Below, in pieces: positions 6,520 to 7,939 of a stretch of 7,939 bases of DNA (its first letter is position 1; every line of letters begins with the position of its first letter). The stretch is from an uncultured Collinsella sp. Lineage in GTDB: Bacteria; Actinomycetota; Coriobacteriia; Coriobacteriales; Coriobacteriaceae. Position numbers and translations under genes: made by a program. The stretch covers positions 1 to 7,939 of the forward strand of contig CAUFXK010000082.1 in assembly GCA_959596495.1 (NCBI GenBank), in the 5' to 3' direction. The notes below the pieces were generated by a model. It saw only the letters and a program-made list of their open reading frames with translations, ran no database searches and was not told the DNA's origin.

Positions 6520-6533
6520 TGGAGGTGTGCGGT

Positions 6534-7409
6534 ATGACGGCTGCTGCGGCTGTGGAGCCCACGGAGCTTGAAGAACTCATGGAAGCGCAGGCCGAGGCCG
6601 CGCATGAGCGCGAGGTTGGGGATGCGACTCGCCCCACGGCAGAGGATCTTGCCGCCTCGCCGACGCGCATCGACGTCGAGGGCCTCGACCTGTTCTATGG
6701 CGACCACCATGCGCTCAAGGACGTGAATATCAAGATCCGCGACAAGCAGATCACCTCGTTCATCGGGCCTTCGGGCTGCGGAAAGTCCACGTTGCTGCGC
6801 TGCTTTAACCGCATGAACGACGGCATCAAGGATTGCCGCATCGAGGGCAAGATTGCGCTCGATGGTCAAGATATCCTGGGCGATTGCGACATCTGCCGTT
6901 TGCGCCAGCGCGTGGGCATGGTGTTCCAACGCCCCAACCCATTTCCCATGAGCATCTACGACAACGTCGCCTACGGTCCTCGCGGTATGGGTGTGCGCGA
7001 CCGCGCCGTGCTCGATGAGCTGGTCGAGGACTCCCTGCGTCGCGCTGCCCTGTGGGACGAGGTCAAGGACAAGCTCAAAGAGTCGGGCCTGGGTCTTTCG
7101 GGTGGACAGCAGCAGCGCCTGTGCATCGCCCGCGCACTTGCCGTGCAGCCCGATATTCTGCTGATGGACGAGCCTACGAGCGCCCTTGACCCCGTGTCGA
7201 CGCTGGTGGTGGAGCAGCTCGCCTGCGAGCTCAAGGAGACCTGCACGCTCGTGGTCGTTACGCACAATATGCAGCAGGCGGCGCGTATTTCCGACTCGGT
7301 CGCGTTTTTCTTGTTGGGTGAGTTGGTGGAGCACGCGCCCACCGCTCAGCTCTTCAAAAATCCGACCGACCCGCGCACGGCCGATTATTTGACGGGGCGT
7401 TTTGGCTGA
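6534..7409 (+). CDS. pstB: Phosphate ABC transporter ATP-binding protein PstB
   Basis: PstB is the ATPase that drives the high-affinity phosphate importer PstSCAB from the cytosolic side of the membrane. The ATG at 6534 gives 291 residues and is preferred over the in-frame ATG at 6519, because the GGAGGTG ribosome site (6521-6527) lies six bases before the former and inside the latter. The ABC motifs are complete: Walker A GPSGCGKST (78-86), Q-loop Q132, signature LSGGQ (188-192), Walker B ILLMDEP (208-214) with E213, D-loop SALD (216-219) and H244. The stretch FQRPNPFPMSIYDNVAYG (131-148) is characteristic of PstB. About 45 acidic and Ala-rich residues precede the ABC core, longer than in the roughly 257-residue E. 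coli protein. The membrane and binding subunits PstS, PstC and PstA are not adjacent. A PhoB-like regulator follows after 64 bases. Confidence 0.96.
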   Translation: MTAAAAVEPTELEELMEAQAEAAHEREVGDATRPTAEDLAASPTRIDVEGLDLFYGDHHALKDVNIKIRDKQITSFIGPSGCGKSTLLRCFNRMNDGIKDCRIEGKIALDGQDILGDCDICRLRQRVGMVFQRPNPFPMSIYDNVAYGPRGMGVRDRAVLDELVEDSLRRAALWDEVKDKLKESGLGLSGGQQQRLCIARALAVQPDILLMDEPTSALDPVSTLVVEQLACELKETCTLVVVTHNMQQAARISDSVAFFLLGELVEHAPTAQLFKNPTDPRTADYLTGRFG

Positions 7410-7419
7410 TACCATCTCG

Positions 7420-7443
7420 TAAAGGCACCTTTAGGGTTAAGAT
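7420..7443 (+). promoter_or_regulatory. Dyad and possible -10 before the PhoB-like gene
   Basis: TAAAGG (7420-7425) and CCTTTA (7428-7433) form a tight dyad around CA. TAAGAT (7438-7443) follows as a partial -10 (4/6), with no good -35. The dyad occupies the region where a regulator would sit. The loop is too short for a stable RNA hairpin and there is no T-run, so this is not a terminator. Co-transcription with pstB remains possible. Confidence 0.3.
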
Positions 7444-7473
7444 GCGGTCATGCCGGCCGCAAAGGGGTTCAAC

Positions 7474-7939
7474 ATGATCTATTACGTCGAGGACGATGAC
7501 AACATCAGGGATTTGACGGTCTATGCGCTGCGCAAGCAGGGGATCGAGGCCGAGGGCTTTTCGTGCGATGGCGAGTTTAAAGCTGCCGTGGCGCGACGGG
7601 TGCCCGATGCTGTGCTGCTCGATATCATGCTGCCCGATACCGATGGCCTGGCGATTATGCGTCGCCTGCGTGCCGACCGCCTGACGGCGACGGTGCCCAT
7701 CATGATGCTCACCGCCAAGGACACCGAGCTCGACAAGGTTATGGCGCTCGATGGCGGTGCCGACGATTACCTGACCAAGCCGTTTTCGCTCATGGAACTT
7801 GCCAGCCGTTGCCGTGCGCTGCTGCGCCGCGGCGGCATGGTCAAGCAGGCGAGCGACGTGCTCAGCGTGGGCGATATCGTGCTTTCGCCCAGCCATCGCG
7901 AGGTGACCGTTGCCGGCGAGCCGCTTAAGCTCACCCTGC
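7474..7939 (+). CDS. phoB: PhoB-like OmpR-family response regulator, 3' end cut off by the window
   Basis: The first 155 codons of a response regulator run off the window end with no stop. The ATG at 7474 has a strong ribosome site, AAAGGGG (7461-7467), six bases upstream. The receiver domain is complete: acidic residues D7-D9, acceptor D50 in LLDIMLPD, T80 and K102 in DDYLTKPFS. The linker and the first strands of an OmpR-type DNA-binding domain follow (about 125-155), where the reading stops. Position right after pstB points to the phosphate-starvation regulator PhoB (PhoP in Gram-positives), which would control pst genes; this symbol rests mainly on context. A sensor kinase would be expected downstream. 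It differs clearly from the VanR-like regulator in the same window, so it is not a recent duplicate. Confidence 0.85.
   Translation, partial: MIYYVEDDDNIRDLTVYALRKQGIEAEGFSCDGEFKAAVARRVPDAVLLDIMLPDTDGLAIMRRLRADRLTATVPIMMLTAKDTELDKVMALDGGADDYLTKPFSLMELASRCRALLRRGGMVKQASDVLSVGDIVLSPSHREVTVAGEPLKLTL

Noticed and set aside
6405..7415. 336-residue minus-strand open frame antisense to pstB
   Set aside because: It mirrors the pstB coding region, which has all ABC motifs; the reverse translation is His/Arg/Ala-rich with no recognisable motif.
1..7939. CRISPR array, insertion sequence or prophage
   Set aside because: No regularly spaced repeats, transposase, integrase or phage structural genes are visible on either strand.

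Overview
The window is about 7.9 kb of moderately GC-rich bacterial chromosome. Codons mostly end in G or C, Shine-Dalgarno sequences are present, and gene order is compact. The protein style (a VanR/VanS-like pair, a PstB with an acidic N-terminal extension, GTG starts) suggests an anaerobic gut actinobacterium of the Coriobacteriia, perhaps Collinsella. That placement is my impression from composition and remembered homologues, not a search result. I see no transposase, phage gene, CRISPR array or rRNA.

Layout. (1) 1-175: the extreme 3' end of an unseen upstream gene (tRNA or CDS), a strong terminator (23-52), and a leader with a perfect 7-bp inverted repeat. (2) 176-2617 (+): an 813-residue cytosolic protein with TPR-like helical hairpins near its C-terminus; function unrecognised. 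(3) 2710-2800 (+): tRNA-Ser(GCU) with encoded CCA, a plausible promoter and a terminator. An inverted fragment of the same tRNA 3' end lies at 2851-2872, and the dacA terminator comes next. (4) 2933-4273 (-): a secreted serine D-Ala-D-Ala carboxypeptidase (PBP5/DacA family). (5) 4471-6430 (+): a response regulator and sensor kinase resembling VanR/VanS, divergent from the carboxypeptidase. (6) 6534-7409 (+): pstB, the phosphate-importer ATPase, without pstS, pstC or pstA beside it. (7) 7474-7939 (+): the first 155 codons of an OmpR/PhoB-type response regulator, cut by the window edge.

Two envelope and nutrient-response modules therefore sit side by side. One is a cell-wall module: a VanRS-like two-component system next to an enzyme that trims the D-Ala-D-Ala terminus glycopeptides bind. 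The other is a phosphate module: PstB with a PhoB-like regulator. No vanH/vanA/vanX resistance enzymes are visible, so the VanRS-like pair is more likely a cell-wall sensor than part of a resistance operon.

Most of the genes are of well-known families. The less ordinary signals are the inverted tRNA-Ser fragment, paired short palindromes before pstB, a CTTAA repeat between dacA and vanR, and the separation of pstB from its transporter partners. I did not find a convincing new biological system.
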